Shown here piece after piece: positions 26,365-35,593 of a stretch of 64,000 nucleotides of DNA. The first letter of the stretch is position 1, and every line of letters begins with the position of its first letter. This DNA comes from CAZDWZ01 sp964509425. GTDB taxonomy: Bacteria > Bdellovibrionota_C > UBA2361 > SZUA-149 > CAZDWZ01. The stretch covers positions 1 through 64,000 of the forward strand of contig CAZDWZ010000001.1 of assembly GCA_964509425.1 (NCBI GenBank), in the 5' to 3' direction. The notes under the pieces are model-generated. The model was not told the origin of the DNA and ran no database searches. It was given only the letters and a program-made list of their open reading frames with translations. The translations under genes and the position numbers were made by a program.

Positions 26365-27764
26365 CTCACTCCTAATCGCAATCCGAGCTCAGTGTACACT
26401 TGAAATGTTTCGGCCGCGGCGTCGGCGATGGTTCGTTTCAACTTCCCATCGCCAGTTGCCCTCGAGGTGCGCAAAGCTCCGTTAAAAGATCGAATTCGAT
26501 CCAAAAGACTTCGAGGGTTTCCGTGCTTTCGATCATCGCCAGGCGCCCCGCGAGAACTTCCTATCGTCACTCGAGACTGCGCAGGAATACCTGCAATTGC
26601 AAGGCCCAGCGCTTCAGCAATACTCGACTCCGATTCCGGATCGCACTCGAGATAACCTTCTGGGGCTCCGCTCGAGAGATACTCCACCGGACCGCTTACG
26701 ACACGACATCCGCAAAGGAGCCCCTCAAGAGCCGGATATCCGAACCCCTCGGCAAGGCTGGGAACCAGAACTACCGAGGTTCCCAAATACGTCGCCACCA
26801 GCTCCGGCCGCTCACACCACGGCAAGATCGTTACCGGAAACTCCGAAGAAAAACGTTTGATGGCACGCGCAGCTCCGGCATCGAGAACTTTCACGGAAAG
26901 TGGCGTCCGACGAAGCGGTTCGGGAAGCATTTTCCATGCGGCGAGGGTTCGGGATAAATTTTTGCGGGGGTCAGATGAGGCGAACAGCAAAACGGAATTT
27001 GGCTTCACTCCGTTCGTTTCGAGCCAGGTCTTCACGAATGCCTCGCACTGGGACTCGGTTCTCCCGGAGAACGCTTCCAGAAATGCCGGGTCGAGACCGA
27101 GAGGAATTGTTTTACATTTTATCTCGGGCACGGCGTAGCGCTCCCGGATTTCGGCGGCAACGTGTCCGGCGTCGGTGATGATCCGTTCGGCAATTTTGAA
27201 CTGACGTGAAAACAAAAGACGGTAGAACTTCGTCGTCAAGCCAGGACGCACCTTCGTATAGGTATTCCAGGCTTGATAAAGGTCGTGGACGGTGATGACC
27301 TGAGGTTTCGAGCTTAGCATCAATCCGATGTTTGCTAGCGAATGGAGAATATGAACTCCGTCGTAGGCGGCGAGAATCGGAACGGAAATCTGATCGAGGA
27401 GGGTATTCAGCTTCCGGGGCAAGCCCAAAAACTTTCCGCCGGGGAGCGACGGCAACGAACGAACAAGTATCCGGACACTTCCTCCGTTCGGCAATTTGCG
27501 AAACACCCGACTCGCGCTCCGGAACCCGAGCGCCACATGTCTCGTTCGGGAACCCCCGGTCCAAACCGAAAGCACGGGCGACATCTCGAGAGCATCGGAG
27601 AATTCTCCGTCGAGTATGGATTCGTCTCCATAAAAGACGATTTCGACATCCTTTCTCGCGGGCTCTTCGAGCAAACGGAGCAACGATTGCGCGAATCCTC
27701 GCGCATAGACCCCGATTCCGCCCCCTCCACCAGCATGGCGGCCCAAATAGATCCCCAATCGCAT
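26361..27764 (-). CDS. GT4-family glycosyltransferase
   Basis: A 467-residue GT-B glycosyltransferase. The N-terminal glycine-rich loop (RHAGGGGGIGVYARG) is the acceptor side. The donor side shows LLFASSDPRKNLSRTLAAW and VLVPSLAEGFGYPALEGLLCGCRVV, with the conserved Glu-x7-Glu spacing. The stretch before the end (about residues 400-445) is less typical than in relatives but the closing helix (AAAETFQVYTELGLRLG) looks normal, so I do not call a frameshift. Substrates are unknown; lipopolysaccharide or exopolysaccharide assembly is a guess. It is the first gene before rlmB. Confidence 0.85.
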   Translation of the reverse strand: MRLGIYLGRHAGGGGGIGVYARGFAQSLLRLLEEPARKDVEIVFYGDESILDGEFSDALEMSPVLSVWTGGSRTRHVALGFRSASRVFRKLPNGGSVRILVRSLPSLPGGKFLGLPRKLNTLLDQISVPILAAYDGVHILHSLANIGLMLSSKPQVITVHDLYQAWNTYTKVRPGLTTKFYRLLFSRQFKIAERIITDAGHVAAEIRERYAVPEIKCKTIPLGLDPAFLEAFSGRTESQCEAFVKTWLETNGVKPNSVLLFASSDPRKNLSRTLAAWKMLPEPLRRTPLSVKVLDAGAARAIKRFSSEFPVTILPWCERPELVATYLGTSVVLVPSLAEGFGYPALEGLLCGCRVVSGPVEYLSSGAPEGYLECDPESESSIAEALGLAIAGIPAQSRVTIGSSRGAPGDDRKHGNPRSLLDRIRSFNGALRTSRATGDGKLKRTIADAAAETFQVYTELGLRLGVR

Positions 27765-27907
27765 TTCGAATTCACTACTTCATCTTCGGGTTTTTGAGAA
27801 CCGGCGGGAAAGCGAATTCTCCTTGCAGCAACTTCCGGCAGATGAAAAAAAGTGAAGATATTCCTCCTTCGCTCCGGCGTTCTGGTGGTTTCAGTAGAGA
27901 GAAAACT

Positions 27908-29239
27908 ATGGTCGTTGATTGTCCGTCTTGCCGCACGAAGTTCGCCGTTGATCCCGGACTGTTGGAAGGAGTCCATAATCCCCGGTTTCATTGCTCCCGC
28001 TGCGATCACTATTTTGAGGTGGGTCTCTCAAGCGGCGGTTCTTCGGACAGCAGTTCGCTGGGTGGCAGTCCGCCCGTCGATGAGGCAGCAAACCCTGAAG
28101 TGGAGTTCGGCGACTTTGGAATAGATTCCGAGATTCTGGACGAACCCGACACGACTCCCCTCGAACAGCTCTCGCTTCCTCTCGACTACGAAGGAGAAAG
28201 TGAATCACTCCCCTTTCCGTCCGATCTGTTTCTGGACGATCTCGAACACGAACCTCAGGCTGTGCACGACCGGGGCGCAATCCCCGGTGTCTCCGTTCCC
28301 TGGCCCTCTGAGCGAGGCGACGATTCACTAGAAACCGATTTGAGTGCTTTCAGCGACCGCGGACAAAACTTTTCGGCGATCGCAGCGATGCGTTCGAGCT
28401 CGGACGCAGCGACCACGATAAACACCGCTCGGTCCGGAATCTCCGCAGCAGCATCAATACCGAGCGCAATGAGAAGCCTCGACCGGCCCATGTTTCCTCA
28501 AGCGAGCGGCGTCCATCGCGTGATGGATTTTGATGAGCGTCCGCTCCCGGGCCGTGAAAACTGGCCCACGCGTGGCGCGGTGCCCTCTCGGGACTCCGGG
28601 CCGTCACGCGAAGAGCTCCCCACGAGATCGGTCAACTCGCTGCCATCTGCCCAATCAAGTCGTACTCCGTTCCGCAGTGCCGTAAGCTCGCTGCCTCTTG
28701 AAGCTTCCTCTTACGGGGTGCTCGCGCGACTCGTCCTGATTCCAATCCTTTTCCTTGGGGTTCTCTCGATATTTGGAGTTTATCCCGTGAGGGCTTCGGC
28801 TGTGGTAAGGGCCATCGAGGAGCGCGAGCCACTTGCACTCGTCGTCCCACCTCGACATCTCAGCGTGGACGATCTTTCCGCCGACATCCGCCCGCTAGAG
28901 AACGGCACCCGTGTTTTTGAAATTCGTGGACGCTTAAGCAATCAAAGCGAAAAATCTTTCAAGCATGTGATGCTGAAAGCAAGCCTTCTCACCGAAGACG
29001 GACAGGAAATTCGTTCGGTACTTTTTCCCGCAGCAAACCAGCTTCAAGGGACGGTCATTGAATCATTGAACGAGGAAACGCTGGAAGCTCTCGGAAAAAA
29101 ATCAGTTTCTGCGGATACATCGATTGCGTCCGGCACGGCTTCAAATTTCCGCTTGATCATTGAAGAGCCACCGCCGTCTGCTTCACACTACACGGTGCGC
29201 GTGTTCGGCGCGGAAAAGGTGCCGTCCGCCGGGTCTTAG
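27908..29239 (+). CDS. zinc-ribbon (MJ0042) membrane protein with C-terminal DUF3426-like domain
   Basis: A 443-residue protein. It opens with a CxxC...CxxC zinc ribbon (CPSCRTKFAVDPG, then FHCSRCDHYFEV, residues 5-41), the MJ0042 type. Next is a long acidic/Ser-rich region, one membrane helix at about 272-292 (LVLIPILFLGVLSIFGVYPV), and a C-terminal beta domain at about 315-440 (SNQSEKSFKHVMLKASLL) of the DUF3426 type. I set the start at the ATG before VVDCPSC, since the upstream frame is the shadow of the divergent glycosyltransferase. The layout is common in Deltaproteobacteria and its function is unknown. Confidence 0.82.
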   Translation: MVVDCPSCRTKFAVDPGLLEGVHNPRFHCSRCDHYFEVGLSSGGSSDSSSLGGSPPVDEAANPEVEFGDFGIDSEILDEPDTTPLEQLSLPLDYEGESESLPFPSDLFLDDLEHEPQAVHDRGAIPGVSVPWPSERGDDSLETDLSAFSDRGQNFSAIAAMRSSSDAATTINTARSGISAAASIPSAMRSLDRPMFPQASGVHRVMDFDERPLPGRENWPTRGAVPSRDSGPSREELPTRSVNSLPSAQSSRTPFRSAVSSLPLEASSYGVLARLVLIPILFLGVLSIFGVYPVRASAVVRAIEEREPLALVVPPRHLSVDDLSADIRPLENGTRVFEIRGRLSNQSEKSFKHVMLKASLLTEDGQEIRSVLFPAANQLQGTVIESLNEETLEALGKKSVSADTSIASGTASNFRLIIEEPPPSASHYTVRVFGAEKVPSAGS

Positions 29240-29257
29240 TTTCCTATTCACGAATAC

Positions 29258-30025
29258 ATGAGGATGATGAAACACCTTATCTGCGCTTTCTTTCTCGTAT
29301 GTTCACTCACGACCTCTCGGAACGTCCTTGCCGACGATGAGTGCCCCTGTCCGATTCCGAAATCCACGAGCCCGTGGACATCAAGCGCCAGCTTCGGATT
29401 CAACATGGCGCAGGGAAACGCGGACACGTTTCTTTTGACCCTGGGTCCAAAAGCGACGTACGAAAAAGACGAGCATATCCTCAACATGAGCTTTGACTTC
29501 CGCTACGGCGAAGCAGATGACGAAAAGAATATTTCCGATATCAGGGGGTCGATCTCTTACAAGTACTTGCTGGACGATAGGTGGTATGCGCTCGTCGGGG
29601 AGGACGCCGTACGCGACGAAATTGCCACGATCGACTACCGGTCTATCTCCTACCCCGCTCTCGGATATTTCTTGGTGAAAGACGAGACGATGAAGCTCTC
29701 CGTCGACCTTGGTCCAGCCGCGACGTTTCAACGGCTAAAGGGAACCGGCGATGAATTCTTTTTTGCGTATCGCGCAGGAGAAGGATTTGAGTGGATTTTC
29801 GATCCGGACAACAAGAAGTCAAAACTCTTTCAGACTGCCTCGTATATCCAATCCACCGAAGACTCGAACGAATTTATCGTGAACGCAAAGCTCGGAGTGC
29901 AAGCGAAGCTTGCCGGTGCGCTGAGCATCTCGCAAACGATTGAAAATAGTTTTATTAATCAGCCGGCAGCAGGGAAAAAGAGAAATGATATTCTCGTGCT
30001 GACGGCACTGATTTTCACGTTCTGA
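29258..30025 (+). CDS. DUF481 family outer-membrane-like protein
   Basis: A 255-residue exported protein. The signal peptide is LICAFFLVCSLTTSRNVLA. The mature part is rich in alternating polar/aromatic strands (SASFGFNMAQGNADTFLLTL, FDFRYGEADDEKN, SISYKYLLDD) and ends in ILVLTALIFTF with a terminal Phe, as expected of an outer-membrane beta-barrel. It matches the DUF481 (YdiY-like) pattern. There is a Cys pair (ECPCP) just after the signal. It lies 18 bases after the DUF3426 gene and is probably co-transcribed. Confidence 0.85.
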   Translation: MRMMKHLICAFFLVCSLTTSRNVLADDECPCPIPKSTSPWTSSASFGFNMAQGNADTFLLTLGPKATYEKDEHILNMSFDFRYGEADDEKNISDIRGSISYKYLLDDRWYALVGEDAVRDEIATIDYRSISYPALGYFLVKDETMKLSVDLGPAATFQRLKGTGDEFFFAYRAGEGFEWIFDPDNKKSKLFQTASYIQSTEDSNEFIVNAKLGVQAKLAGALSISQTIENSFINQPAAGKKRNDILVLTALIFTF

Positions 30026-30053
30026 ACAAAGATCAGCGGTCGAAAAATGAGGT

Positions 30054-30076
30054 CCGGGAGGCGCGTCACCTCCCGG
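30054..30076. terminator. hairpin between convergent genes
   Basis: CCGGGAGG (30054-30061) pairs with CCTCCCGG (30069-30076), between the stops of the DUF481 gene and mscL. No T run, so a weak or factor-assisted terminator. Confidence 0.4.
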
Positions 30077-30089
30077 GATCGCACCATCC

Positions 30090-30518
30090 TCAAACCGCGC
30101 GTTTGAATTCCGGGGTCGCCTGCGTCTTTAAGATATCGCGAATCTCCGCGAGGAGCGCCTCTTGCGGAGTAGGAGCTGGTGGTGCACTCGGTGCTGCTGC
30201 CTCCGATTTCCGGAGCTTATTCATTGCCTTCACCACCATGAACATCGCCGCTGCGACGATCAAGAAATCGAAAGCAGTTTGCAGAAACTTTCCATAATTG
30301 AGCTTTACCGCTTCAACACCAGGAGCAGCCTCTTTAATGGTAAGAGCCAGTCCGGTGAAGTCGACTCCGCCGATCAGAACGCCAACGGGCGGCATAATGA
30401 CATCGGCTACGAGGGAGCTCACAATCTTTCCGAACGCGGCCCCGATCACGATACCGATGGCCATGTCGGCAACGTTTCCCTTAACCGCAAAATCTTTAAA
30501 TTCTTGAATCAGTCCCAT
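30090..30518 (-). CDS. mscL: large-conductance mechanosensitive channel
   Basis: MscL, the pentameric inner-membrane emergency release channel opened by membrane tension. The 142-residue length is normal. Visible are the N-terminal amphipathic [20 protein letters not shown], the pore-lining TM1 ([20 protein letters not shown]) and TM2 ([20 protein letters not shown]), followed by the C-terminal helix [14 protein letters not shown]. It starts 12 bases after ftsA on the same strand, in the place where ftsZ usually stands. Confidence 0.96.
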   Translation of the reverse strand: MGLIQEFKDFAVKGNVADMAIGIVIGAAFGKIVSSLVADVIMPPVGVLIGGVDFTGLALTIKEAAPGVEAVKLNYGKFLQTAFDFLIVAAAMFMVVKAMNKLRKSEAAAPSAPPAPTPQEALLAEIRDILKTQATPEFKRAV

Positions 30519-30530
30519 CTTCTGCTCCGC

Positions 30531-31763
30531 TTAAAAGTGTTCGCTGAACCATTCAGTCATCCGAGTCTTCACCTTCTCGAGGACTCCCTTCCGCGTCGTC
30601 GCTCGAATAGCTTTCACTTCTCCAGTTCTCGCTCCGTAGAGTACGAGGCCGACACCCGTCGCAAATTGTGGTGAGTGAACGACGTCAACCAATCCTCCGA
30701 CACCCGAGGGATAGCCAACTCTCACCGGCATGGAGAAAATTTGTTCTCCCAACTCGGTCATTCCTTCGAGAAGAACGGATCCACCGGTCAACACAATTCC
30801 CCCGACGAGAAATTCGTCGAAGCCCGAACGAATAATCTCCCGTTTCACGAGGTGGAGAATCTCCTCCATTCGCGGCTGGATAATGTCGGCGAGGAGGGTT
30901 CTTGGCATCACGCGCGGCTCTCTCCCGCCGGTCGAAGGAACTTCGATCGTCTCCGCACTCTGGACCAGGCTGCTTAACGCCACGCCGTACCGGCGTTTAA
31001 TCTCCTCAGCCGAAGAGGAGGGAGTTCGCAGTCCCGCGGCAATATCATTAGTCAAGTGATTGCCTCCGAGAGGCAGGACCGCCGTGTGCTTGATCGCCCC
31101 GGCATGGAAGATCGTCACGTCCGTAGTGCCGCCACCGATGTCGATCATCGCCACACCAAGCTCTTTTTCTTCGGCGGAGAGCACTGCTTCCGCTGATGCG
31201 AGCGGCTCAAGAACGATATCGAGGACATTCAGTCCCACCCGATTCGCACTTTTTACAATGTTTTGCGCGCTGGTGACGGAGCCAGTGACGATATGAACTT
31301 TCGCTTCCAGACGAACTCCGGACATTCCCAGCGGTTCGCGAATTCCGTCTTGCTCGTCAACCACGTACTCTTGCGGCAAGATATGCAGGATCTCCCGGTC
31401 CATCGGAATCGCAACGGCCCGCGCGGCGTCGATGACACGTTCGACGTCCTTCGGAAGAACTTCCTTATTTTTGATGGCAACTATCCCGTGGCTGTTAAAG
31501 CCCTTAATGTGCGATCCGGCGATCCCGGCATAGACGTTTTGAATTTGGCATCCTGCCATCAACTCTGCTTCTTCGACCGCTCGCTGGATTGAGCTAACCG
31601 TCGCTTCAATATTGATCACCACGCCCTTTCGAAGGCCCTGCGATGGATGAGTGCCGATGCCGATGATGTCGATCTTTCCGCCGGGAGCGCGCTCGGCGAC
31701 GATCACCGCAATTTTCGTCGTCCCAATGTCGAGACCAACAATGACGTCCGGTTTATTTGCCAC
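30531..31763 (-). CDS. ftsA: cell division protein FtsA
   Basis: The actin-like protein that tethers FtsZ to the membrane and recruits late divisome proteins. The 410-residue product has the phosphate-1 motif VGLDIGTTKIAVIV at residues 9-22, the phosphate-2 motif MIDIGGGTTDVTIF near 205, the 1C domain between them, and a C-terminal amphipathic targeting helix (EKVKTRMTEWFSEHF). The start is a GTG with AAGGAG eight bases upstream. ftsA is separated from ftsQ by 187 bases and is followed by mscL rather than ftsZ. Confidence 0.97.
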   Translation of the reverse strand: MANKPDVIVGLDIGTTKIAVIVAERAPGGKIDIIGIGTHPSQGLRKGVVINIEATVSSIQRAVEEAELMAGCQIQNVYAGIAGSHIKGFNSHGIVAIKNKEVLPKDVERVIDAARAVAIPMDREILHILPQEYVVDEQDGIREPLGMSGVRLEAKVHIVTGSVTSAQNIVKSANRVGLNVLDIVLEPLASAEAVLSAEEKELGVAMIDIGGGTTDVTIFHAGAIKHTAVLPLGGNHLTNDIAAGLRTPSSSAEEIKRRYGVALSSLVQSAETIEVPSTGGREPRVMPRTLLADIIQPRMEEILHLVKREIIRSGFDEFLVGGIVLTGGSVLLEGMTELGEQIFSMPVRVGYPSGVGGLVDVVHSPQFATGVGLVLYGARTGEVKAIRATTRKGVLEKVKTRMTEWFSEHF

Positions 31764-31950
31764 GTAAGAACTCCTTCAACTGCATTTTTGAGCCGACACC
31801 GAATACACCAACGACGCACACCACCCGCCTTTGTTCGACAAAGGCATCAGCGCGCGCAAAGACTCCCACCCCCAGCTTCATGTAAGCTAAAGTAACGAAA
31901 ACTTGTAGACTTAGTTGGGGCATCCTGCCAAGAGGAAAAGAACGGCAAGT

Positions 31951-32781
31951 TTAGCGAAGAACAACCTGGTTCTTGAACCGGATGTCAGCAATTTCAACAG
32001 CTTCCCCTCTTCGCTTCAAATCATCGGCGACCTTGGCGAGCCTCAGCAAACTATCTTTTGCGTCTTCATCGCTCTGAATCTGAAAAACCGCCCTACGAAC
32101 AGGGAATCGTCCGATGGTTCCAGACCCACCATCGGAGAATGCTGTTACCAGCCCTCCCGACTTCGGAAGGAGAGTATAGCGTTCAACTTTCTCGGGCGCG
32201 CCTCCGGCTCTTTCGATGAAGCGAATCTGAACAACGGCCGCCTCCAGCCGATCACTTGTCTCAACACCTCGTAGCCTTGGCAACTCTAGACTCTCCATGA
32301 TGAGTTGAGCGTTCGTGAGGGCGCTTAGAGCCTGAATCATTCTGCCCGTGCGGGAAACAATCCACGACTGGTCTTTCAACTCAGCAACGAGCCAGGGTTC
32401 GGCCTCTTCCAGAGATATCTCGAGGCGAAGCGGAAACAATGCTGTCCGAATCTTTGCTCGCTCGATCCACGAGAGTCTCTTCAGTCGTTCTTCGACCTCA
32501 AATGGCGAGATTCGCCACACCGGTGTCCCGACATCAAAGTGCGTGAGTCTTAGAATCTCGCCCTCTGAATGATATTCGACACCCCGAATCCGAATCTCGT
32601 TGTACGTCAGCATATTCGCAGCGATATCGGAGGTGTTCGAGCGCACGACGCGGGCAATTTCTTGCACCGCCTTCATCGGCTCCCGAAAATTTAAAGCAAA
32701 GGTGCCGCCGCGCAGAAGCACTGCGAAGAGTGTGACGAACAACAAAGCGAACGCGGACTTAACCAATCGCGTATTCCTCAC
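31951..32781 (-). CDS. ftsQ: cell division protein FtsQ
   Basis: A bitopic divisome protein of 276 residues. One N-terminal membrane helix (SAFALLFVTLFAVLLRGG) is followed by a POTRA domain (NEIRIRGVEYHSEGEILRL, residues 60-125) and the beta domain with LSWIERAKIRTALFPLRLEI and PWLVAELKD. It bridges the cytoplasmic and periplasmic divisome through FtsL/FtsB. The start is GTG, overlapping the murB stop. The tail (DDLKRRGEAVEIADIRFKNQVVLR) fits FtsQ. Confidence 0.9.
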   Translation of the reverse strand: MRNTRLVKSAFALLFVTLFAVLLRGGTFALNFREPMKAVQEIARVVRSNTSDIAANMLTYNEIRIRGVEYHSEGEILRLTHFDVGTPVWRISPFEVEERLKRLSWIERAKIRTALFPLRLEISLEEAEPWLVAELKDQSWIVSRTGRMIQALSALTNAQLIMESLELPRLRGVETSDRLEAAVVQIRFIERAGGAPEKVERYTLLPKSGGLVTAFSDGGSGTIGRFPVRRAVFQIQSDEDAKDSLLRLAKVADDLKRRGEAVEIADIRFKNQVVLR

Positions 32782-33773
32782 CAGAAAATAATCTCTGTCT
32801 CGAGCGAGACTCCGAACTTTTCACCCACGGAAGTTTTCCCGTCCTCCACCAATTGCCGGACATCGGCAGCACGACCGCTGTCACCATCGCGAATCAACCA
32901 ATTCGCGTGAAGCTCGGAGTAAACAATCGAGCCTCGACGTCGGCCCTTCATCCCCGCTTGTTCGAGGAGCGCGCCCGCCGCCGGAATGAGTGTATCCGTT
33001 CCTCCCGGATTCCTAAAGACAGAACCTGCAGAGGGAAACTGCAGCGGCTGCGTTCTTCGGCGATAATCGAGACAATCCTGCCGGAGAGAGGAAACTGCCT
33101 CGGGGTCGCCCGGCTGAAGCAGCAGCTCGGCGGCAATGACAATGGCAGCTGGAGGAAGCTCACAGCGCCGATATGTAAACTTTAGGTTGTCGCCGGAAAG
33201 CTCCCCTGGGGTGCCATCTTGAGACAGGAAGAAGATCTTCCTAACCACTTCAGAGATTGAATGGCCATGGGCGCCAGCGTTCATTCGCACCGCACCGCCC
33301 AAACTCGCGGGGATCCCGGCCGCAAATTCCAGGCCCGATAGTCCCGCCTGCGAGACGCGACGGGACAGCGACATCAGCGAGGCACCTGCAAACGCCAGCA
33401 CGGATTCGGTTTCGCCAAAAACAGGCGCAGGTGTCTTTGAGAGCACGTCCAACTCATCGAAACTCTGAACGGACGCAGGAAGCGATAACGCTCCTGAGAT
33501 TCCCCTTCCCAACCGGATCACCGGTTCCGCAAAAATTTCATCTGGAAGCACGAGATTCGAGCCGGCACCAAGAATTCTCGCCGAGACTCCACCCTCGTGG
33601 AACTCCTTCACAAGCCAGATTGCTGCACTCAGGGAATGCGGCTCCACCAACCGTGAGACGGATGCACCAACCGAAAATGTCGTGCAATGCTCCGACGAGA
33701 CGCCGCTTCTTGAGACCAGTTCCTCGGGAAACTTAGCCTCGCCTTCTTTGAGGATGCGTTCGAGGTTATCCAC
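32778..33773 (-). CDS. murB: UDP-N-acetylenolpyruvoylglucosamine reductase
   Basis: MurB reduces UDP-GlcNAc-enolpyruvate to UDP-MurNAc with FAD and NADPH. FAD-binding residues are in ILGAGSNLVLPDE and GIPASLGGAVRMNAGAHG. The catalytic Arg is in FTYRRCE, the Ser in AGSVFRNPGG and the Glu in SLETEIIFW at the C-terminus. The longest frame would overlap murC by 83 bases; I prefer the GTG at 33771-33773 (331 residues), five bases after the murC stop. Its stop overlaps the ftsQ start. Confidence 0.95.
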   Translation of the reverse strand: MDNLERILKEGEAKFPEELVSRSGVSSEHCTTFSVGASVSRLVEPHSLSAAIWLVKEFHEGGVSARILGAGSNLVLPDEIFAEPVIRLGRGISGALSLPASVQSFDELDVLSKTPAPVFGETESVLAFAGASLMSLSRRVSQAGLSGLEFAAGIPASLGGAVRMNAGAHGHSISEVVRKIFFLSQDGTPGELSGDNLKFTYRRCELPPAAIVIAAELLLQPGDPEAVSSLRQDCLDYRRRTQPLQFPSAGSVFRNPGGTDTLIPAAGALLEQAGMKGRRRGSIVYSELHANWLIRDGDSGRAADVRQLVEDGKTSVGEKFGVSLETEIIFW

Positions 33774-33777
33774 GAGG

Positions 33778-35187
33778 CTACGCGAATTTGGATCGAGCAG
33801 CTTCAGCGATCTTGTGCCCGACCTGCGTGACTGAGCCTGCACCAAGAGTAAGGACCACATCTCCTGGGGAAAGCAATTTCAACAGCCCTTCCACCGATTG
33901 CTGGAGATCGGGGACGAATTGCACTCGGGGATGTTGAATAGCGGCCACGAGATTCTGCCCCGTGATTCCCGGCACCGGGTCTTCTCCAGCGGCGTAGATC
34001 TCCGACACGAGAAGTTCGTCCGTTTCCGAAAAACACGAAAGGAACTCGCCGAAGAGCTCGCGCGTCCGGCTATAACGATGCGGCTGGAAAAGCGTGAACA
34101 GGCGGCCTGGTTTCTGAACACCTGGTTCCTTCGCGAGCTCAGGAATCCAAGAACTCTTGACCGCCTTTAGCGTCGCGGCAATCTCTCGCGGGTGATGTCC
34201 ATAATCGTCCATGACGAGAATCCCGCCGCCGCGAAACAGAACTTCACTGCGTCTTGCGACGCCCGCGAACTTCTCGAGCGCTCGTGCGGCCTCATCGGGG
34301 AAAACACCGAGTTCGATTCCCACGCCGATGGCGGCCAGCGCGTTACTCACCATGTGAGTGCCGATCATCGGGAGTGCAAAACGTCCGATCTCTTCGCCGC
34401 GAACGACTAACGTGTAGTGCGTTTGAGGCCCGTCGGGAACGATATCCCGCGCCGAGATCTCCCGCTCCGGAGAGAGTCCATAAGAGAGAACACGGCGCTT
34501 CAGTGAGCTGCATATTCTGGCCACGACGGGATCATCGAAACACGCGACCACCAACCCATAAAACGGAACGGAAGAGATGAACTGACGGAATGCCTCTTCA
34601 AGGGCACCGAATGTTCCGTAGTGTCCAAGATGCTCACTATCGATATTGCTCACGATACTGATTGCGGGACGAAGCATACAGAAACTCCCGTCGCTCTCGT
34701 CGGCTTCTGCCACGAGATACGAGCCGGTTCCCACCAACGCTCCGGTAACTTGGCTAAGGATTCTCCCGCCGATGATTACCGTGGGATCGAATCCTGCTTC
34801 GAGGAGAATCTTCGCGGTCATCGACGTCGTGGTCGTTTTTCCGTGCGAGCCGGCGACCGCGATTCCGTATTTCATGCGCATCAGCTCGGCAAGCATTTCG
34901 GCGCGTGGAATGCATGGGAGATTTCTCGTTTGCGCTTCGATGTACTCCGGGTTGTCCACTCTCACAGCCGAAGAATAGACGATGACGGTGGTGTTCTCCG
35001 GGATATTTCTCGCATCGTGACCAATGGATATCTTGGCACCCAAACGTTCCAGCTGCTCAATGAGCGGATTACGCTTAAGATCGGAGCCCCCAATCGAGTA
35101 GTCGAGATTGAGCAGCACCTCGGCAATACCGGCCATGCCGACCCCGCCGATGCCTATGAAATGAAGGTGTTGATTTGAATTGTACAT
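33778..35187 (-). CDS. murC: UDP-N-acetylmuramate--L-alanine ligase
   Basis: MurC adds L-Ala to UDP-MurNAc, the first amino acid of the stem peptide. The Rossmann motif FIGIGGVGMAGIA is at the N-terminus, the ATP loop is GSHGKTTTTSM near residue 110, and MDDYGHHPREI is the MurC-specific signature. I chose the ATG giving MYNSNQHLHF (469 residues) because the 15 residues upstream are not family-like. A perfect 10-bp hairpin lies 24 bases upstream. It is the first gene after the interruption of the dcw cluster. Confidence 0.97.
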   Translation of the reverse strand: MYNSNQHLHFIGIGGVGMAGIAEVLLNLDYSIGGSDLKRNPLIEQLERLGAKISIGHDARNIPENTTVIVYSSAVRVDNPEYIEAQTRNLPCIPRAEMLAELMRMKYGIAVAGSHGKTTTTSMTAKILLEAGFDPTVIIGGRILSQVTGALVGTGSYLVAEADESDGSFCMLRPAISIVSNIDSEHLGHYGTFGALEEAFRQFISSVPFYGLVVACFDDPVVARICSSLKRRVLSYGLSPEREISARDIVPDGPQTHYTLVVRGEEIGRFALPMIGTHMVSNALAAIGVGIELGVFPDEAARALEKFAGVARRSEVLFRGGGILVMDDYGHHPREIAATLKAVKSSWIPELAKEPGVQKPGRLFTLFQPHRYSRTRELFGEFLSCFSETDELLVSEIYAAGEDPVPGITGQNLVAAIQHPRVQFVPDLQQSVEGLLKLLSPGDVVLTLGAGSVTQVGHKIAEAARSKFA

Positions 35188-35210
35188 CGCTCTCTGAATT
35201 ACGCGGTCGA

Positions 35211-35243
35211 ACTTCCCACGGCAAGACGGCAAGCGTGGGAAGT
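35211..35243 (-). promoter_or_regulatory. 10-bp stem-loop in the murC leader
   Basis: ACTTCCCACG (35211-35220) pairs perfectly with CGTGGGAAGT (35234-35243); the 13-base loop contains TTGCCG twice. It sits 24 bases before the murC start codon, so it would be in the mRNA leader. There is no T run. Confidence 0.4.
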
Positions 35244-35478
35244 CTCATAAACATTACAATTCCATTACCCTTGATTTCCGCGGGAATTTATTCTATAAAC
35301 GGCGCGGATTTAGCAAACAAGATTGGTAGACGTGAATTCTCTTGCTCGTGTTCAACCGACTCCGCTGAGCATCGGCCGAACATGGGTAGGAAGAGATAGC
35401 ACCAGGTTTTTCGGGTCCTTCTTCCGTGGAAGACAGCGAATTACGTCACGCTGACTTTACCGCGCCGACTTTCTCGAG

Positions 35479-35593
35479 CTCCGCTGTTTTCCGCGGAGGA
35501 AGGACCTCTGGCGGGCTGATACAAGGAACACTGGGCTCGGAGTAGCCCAGTCGTTAGGCCCGTCGCAAAAGGATTCTCATGGAGGGTAGTACC
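35479..35593 (+). promoter_or_regulatory. csrA leader with predicted CsrA-binding sites
   Basis: The leader contains ATACAAGGA (35519-35527), matching the first nine positions of the SELEX-derived CsrA consensus RUACARGGAUGU. Just after it is a perfect 8-bp hairpin (35530-35551) whose six-base loop is CGGAGT, with GGA in the loop. The ribosome-binding site GGAGGG (35581-35586) supplies a further GGA, and a fourth GGA-rich stem (CTCCGC/GCGGAG) is at 35479-35498. This is the layout of CsrA autorepression. Confidence 0.5.

Larger units (their letters stand above)
35188..35593. other. divergent intergenic region murC / csrA
   Basis: About 406 bases between divergent genes, expected to carry both promoters. 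It contains the murC-side hairpin (35211-35243) and a csrA leader with GGA-bearing sites (35479-35593). No additional coding frame is supported. Confidence 0.5.

Noticed and set aside
26361..26500. Possible frameshift near the end of the GT4 glycosyltransferase
   Set aside because: The stretch before the end is atypical but the frame stays open and ends in a normal closing helix that overlaps rlmB as expected.
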